This document shows, piece by piece, positions 61,823 through 64,000 of a stretch of DNA of 64,000 bases. The DNA is from Aquabacterium sp. OR-4 (GTDB taxonomy: Bacteria > Pseudomonadota > Gammaproteobacteria > Burkholderiales > Burkholderiaceae_C), in contig NZ_JAOCQD020000002.1 in the NCBI RefSeq assembly GCF_025290835.2, positions 1,674,001 to 1,738,000 on the forward strand, in the 5' to 3' direction. Each line of letters starts with the position of its first letter. The first letter of the stretch is position 1. The notes beneath the pieces are model-generated. The model was not told where the DNA came from. It searched no databases and saw only the letters and a list, made by a program, of their open reading frames with translations. The translations under genes were made by a program, and so were the position numbers.

Positions 61823-64000
61823 ATGGCGACCGCTGCCGACAACGCCCAGATCGCCAGCCTGGCACGGCGCCGCTACGTGGAAGAACTGCTCAAGGGCCTG
61901 CCGGCCCTCGTGACAGCGGTTTCGAGCGGCGCGCGCGAACTGCTCGACAAACCGGCCGAGTACGCCGTGGGCCAGCGCAGGCGCGATCTGGTGCAGGGCC
62001 TGATCAAGTGCTCGGGCGCCTGGCACGCGGCCATGGCCAGCGGCCTGCGCCACGTGCTGCAACATGGCGTCACGGCCTCGGTGCCTTCCGATGCGCCGCT
62101 GGGCGGCCGCGGCGGCGGCCTGTCGCTGGTGGACGACGACACCATCGAGCGCGAGATCCTCACCTCGCGCCTGGCGCTGGCGGTGATGGATCGCGCCTCC
62201 TGGGAGTTCACCGACCTGCGCTCGCGCGTTGCCTACCTTGAGCGCCGCGGCGAGCTCGACACCCACGACATGCTGCGCGCCCACATCTTGGCGCGCGTGG
62301 CGCTCGACGCCTGGCGCCAGTCGGGGCTGCTGGCCGGTGACTGGCGCGAGGCCCAGCCGCTGCTGCACGACGAGTTCTCGGCCCTGGCCCAGGAGGCCTA
62401 CCACGAGACCAACCGCTGGCTGGTGAGCCAGCGCGTGATGGCCGATGTCGACCTGCGCCCGCTGATCCGCCGCACCCGCGACAGCAATGGCGGCGGCGGT
62501 GGTGGCGGCGGCAGCGGTTTCGGTGCCCAGGGCCAGGCGCCGCGCAGCACCTCGGGGGTGCCCAGCACCTCCAGCGGCCATGGCGGCATGGCCCACGCCC
62601 ACGCCAGTGGCGCCGGCGGCTACTACGGCAGCGCGCACTCGGGCTACCCAAGCCACGCCGGCCATGCCGACGCCGGTGCGTACGACGGCGGCTGGGAGTC
62701 TGCCGGCGAGCGCGACAGCCGCCGCAACGCCCGCTACGCCGACCCGTCGCACGGCCCGTCCGACGACCGGCAGGTGGGCGAAGAAACCCGCATGATGACC
62801 CGCGCCGCGCCGCTGGCGCGCGGCAGCGACCATGCCGAGGCGGTGATGAGCCGGCTCAACCGGCTGGTGGGCCGCCACCTGCCTGGCTTCTCCGACACGG
62901 TGCAGGCGCGGCCGGTGTCCGACACCCTGGCCGTGGCCATCCAGAACGCGCAGCAGAACCTGCGCCGCCGCTTTGTGGCCACGCCGCCCAGCGGCGCCGC
63001 CGGGCTGGCCGGCCGGCGCAGCGGCAGTGGCGCACCAGGCGGGGCCATGGCGCCCACCGGGCCGATGCTGCTCGACGAGCTCGACAAGGGCAAGCAGGCA
63101 CTCAAGCAGGCCGCCTCCAGCCCCACCGAGCGGGCCACCATCGAAATCGTGGCGATGATGTTCCAGAGCATCCTCACCGAAGACCGCATCCCCGCGGCCA
63201 TGCGCGTGTGGTTTGCCCGGCTGCAGATGCCGGTGCTGCGCGTGGCCATCAGCGAGCCCGACTTCTTCGCCACGCTGGACCACCCGGCGCGCCGGCTGAT
63301 CGACCGCATGGGCGCCTGCGTGATGGGGCTCGATTCGGCCAGCGGCGCGGTCGGCGACGCGCTCGAGAAAGAGATCAAGCGCGTGGTGCAGGTGGTCGAA
63401 GCCTATCCCGACACCGGCCGGCGCGTGTTCCAGACCGTGCTGGTCGAGTTCGAGAAGTTCCTCGAGCACTATTTCAAGAACGAGAACGAGGCCACCCGCC
63501 GCGGCGTCTCGCTGGCCCAGCAGGTCGAGCAGCGCGAAACCCTGGCCATCCAGTACACCATCGAGCTGCGCCGCATGCTCAACGAGGTACCGGTGCAGGA
63601 GGGCGTGCGCCAGTTCCTGTTCCAGGTGTGGGCCGACGTGCTGGCCACCTCGGCCGTGCGCTACGGCGCGCAAAGCACCGAGACCAAGGCCATGAAGCGC
63701 GCCGCCGCCGACCTGATCTGGTCGGCCAGCGCCAAGGTCACGCGCGAAGAGCGCGCCGAGGTCATTCGCCGCCTGCCGCCGCTTCTCAAGCGCCTGCGCG
63801 ACGGCATGGCCTCGGCCAACATGGCCGCCGAGAAGCAGGACGAGCGCATCAACGCGCTGAACAACGCGCTGGCCGCGGCCTTCACTGCCAAGGCGGCGGT
63901 GATTCCCAGCGACCGGCTGCAGGATTTGATGGAGCGGCTCGACTCACTCGAAGAGCTGCTGCCGGCCGCCGAAGACATCGAGATCGACGAGTCGATGGTG
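61823..64000 (+). CDS. DUF1631 family protein (partial, C-terminus outside window)
   Basis: 726 codons are visible and run off the window end in frame. The N-terminal ~230 residues are helical (RRRYVEELLKGLPALVTAVS and IEREILTSRLALAVMDRASW). They are followed by a low-complexity linker of Gly (NGGGGGGGGSGFG), then His/Ser/Ala. From about residue 340 a conserved helical part resumes with SRLNRLVGRHLPGFSDTVQA, RLQMPVLRVAISEPDFFATL, DHPARRLIDRMGACVMGLDS and EFEKFLEHYFKNENEATRRG. DUF1631 proteins are common in Burkholderiales and have no established function. ATG 61823 lacks a clear SD. It starts 55 nt after secF and a TATAGA at about 61774 may be a promoter -10. Confidence 0.9.
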   Translation, partial: MATAADNAQIASLARRRYVEELLKGLPALVTAVSSGARELLDKPAEYAVGQRRRDLVQGLIKCSGAWHAAMASGLRHVLQHGVTASVPSDAPLGGRGGGLSLVDDDTIEREILTSRLALAVMDRASWEFTDLRSRVAYLERRGELDTHDMLRAHILARVALDAWRQSGLLAGDWREAQPLLHDEFSALAQEAYHETNRWLVSQRVMADVDLRPLIRRTRDSNGGGGGGGGSGFGAQGQAPRSTSGVPSTSSGHGGMAHAHASGAGGYYGSAHSGYPSHAGHADAGAYDGGWESAGERDSRRNARYADPSHGPSDDRQVGEETRMMTRAAPLARGSDHAEAVMSRLNRLVGRHLPGFSDTVQARPVSDTLAVAIQNAQQNLRRRFVATPPSGAAGLAGRRSGSGAPGGAMAPTGPMLLDELDKGKQALKQAASSPTERATIEIVAMMFQSILTEDRIPAAMRVWFARLQMPVLRVAISEPDFFATLDHPARRLIDRMGACVMGLDSASGAVGDALEKEIKRVVQVVEAYPDTGRRVFQTVLVEFEKFLEHYFKNENEATRRGVSLAQQVEQRETLAIQYTIELRRMLNEVPVQEGVRQFLFQVWADVLATSAVRYGAQSTETKAMKRAAADLIWSASAKVTREERAEVIRRLPPLLKRLRDGMASANMAAEKQDERINALNNALAAAFTAKAAVIPSDRLQDLMERLDSLEELLPAAEDIEIDESMV

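Overview
The window looks like chromosomal DNA of a high-GC betaproteobacterium, most likely a Burkholderiales member of the Rubrivivax/Leptothrix/Ideonella (Sphaerotilaceae-like) lineage. This rests on the very high GC, the gene families present (DUF2917, DUF6279, DUF1631, DUF2905, MidA, a FolM-like pteridine reductase beside folB) and a PEP-CTERM protein. I saw no rRNA, tRNA, insertion sequence, phage gene or CRISPR array. The assignment comes from gene content only, not from a database search.

Layout. Positions 1-7196 (minus) hold the 5' part of a giant surface-type protein: an N-terminal head with a Cys...VQxAIW signature like that of thioester adhesin domains, then a long run of SdrD_B-like domains. 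These include about 7.5 nearly identical 687-bp tandem repeats. Upstream, on the same strand, is a 54-residue protein made of almost nothing but a signal peptide and a PEP-CTERM sorting signal, preceded by a textbook sigma-54 promoter. Positions 8383-18400 carry ileS, a TetR regulator that reads in frame into an ABC substrate-binding protein, and, diverging from it, an acyl-CoA ligase overlapping a single-chain acyl-CoA carboxylase. Positions 18453-23110 hold a membrane-anchored unknown, a universal stress protein, a 70-residue membrane peptide, an MHS-type transporter and a DUF1289 protein. Positions 23107-32543 are a leucine/isovalerate degradation region on the minus strand: liuB, a tiny ORF, a GNAT-SnoaL fusion, a hydrolase, liuC, a DUF4126 membrane protein and liuD, plus HMG-CoA lyase (liuE/mvaB) with ybaK. 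A perfect 20-bp palindrome overlaps the promoter of liuB.

Positions 32763-45121 carry ompW, a 5-formyl-THF cyclo-ligase, a TfoX-N protein, DUF2917/LysR, a GST, a soluble lytic transglycosylase, an epimerase, cca, DUF2905, midA, a pteridine-reductase-like SDR, folB and ttcA. Positions 45179-57096 contain two lipoproteins, glmU, a PAS-PAS-GGDEF-degenerate EAL protein, type 4 uracil-DNA glycosylase, rimI, tsaB, a GDSL-like lipoprotein, tsaC and purEK. Positions 57197-64000 hold a CnoX-like thioredoxin, yajC-secD-secF and the beginning of a DUF1631 protein.

How the genes work together. LiuB and LiuD form 3-methylcrotonyl-CoA carboxylase, LiuC hydrates its product and MvaB cleaves HMG-CoA. The ligase and carboxylase form a second acid-activation/carboxylation module with unknown substrate. 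TsaB and TsaC serve t6A synthesis. FolB and the SDR serve pterin metabolism. YajC and SecDF assist Sec export.

The most unusual material is the first 8 kb (repeat adhesin with a thioester-like head, and the sigma-54-driven mini PEP-CTERM peptide). Next come the TetR/binding-protein in-frame fusion, the overlapping divergent start codons of glmU and its neighbour, and the hairpin-rich 84-bp repeats.
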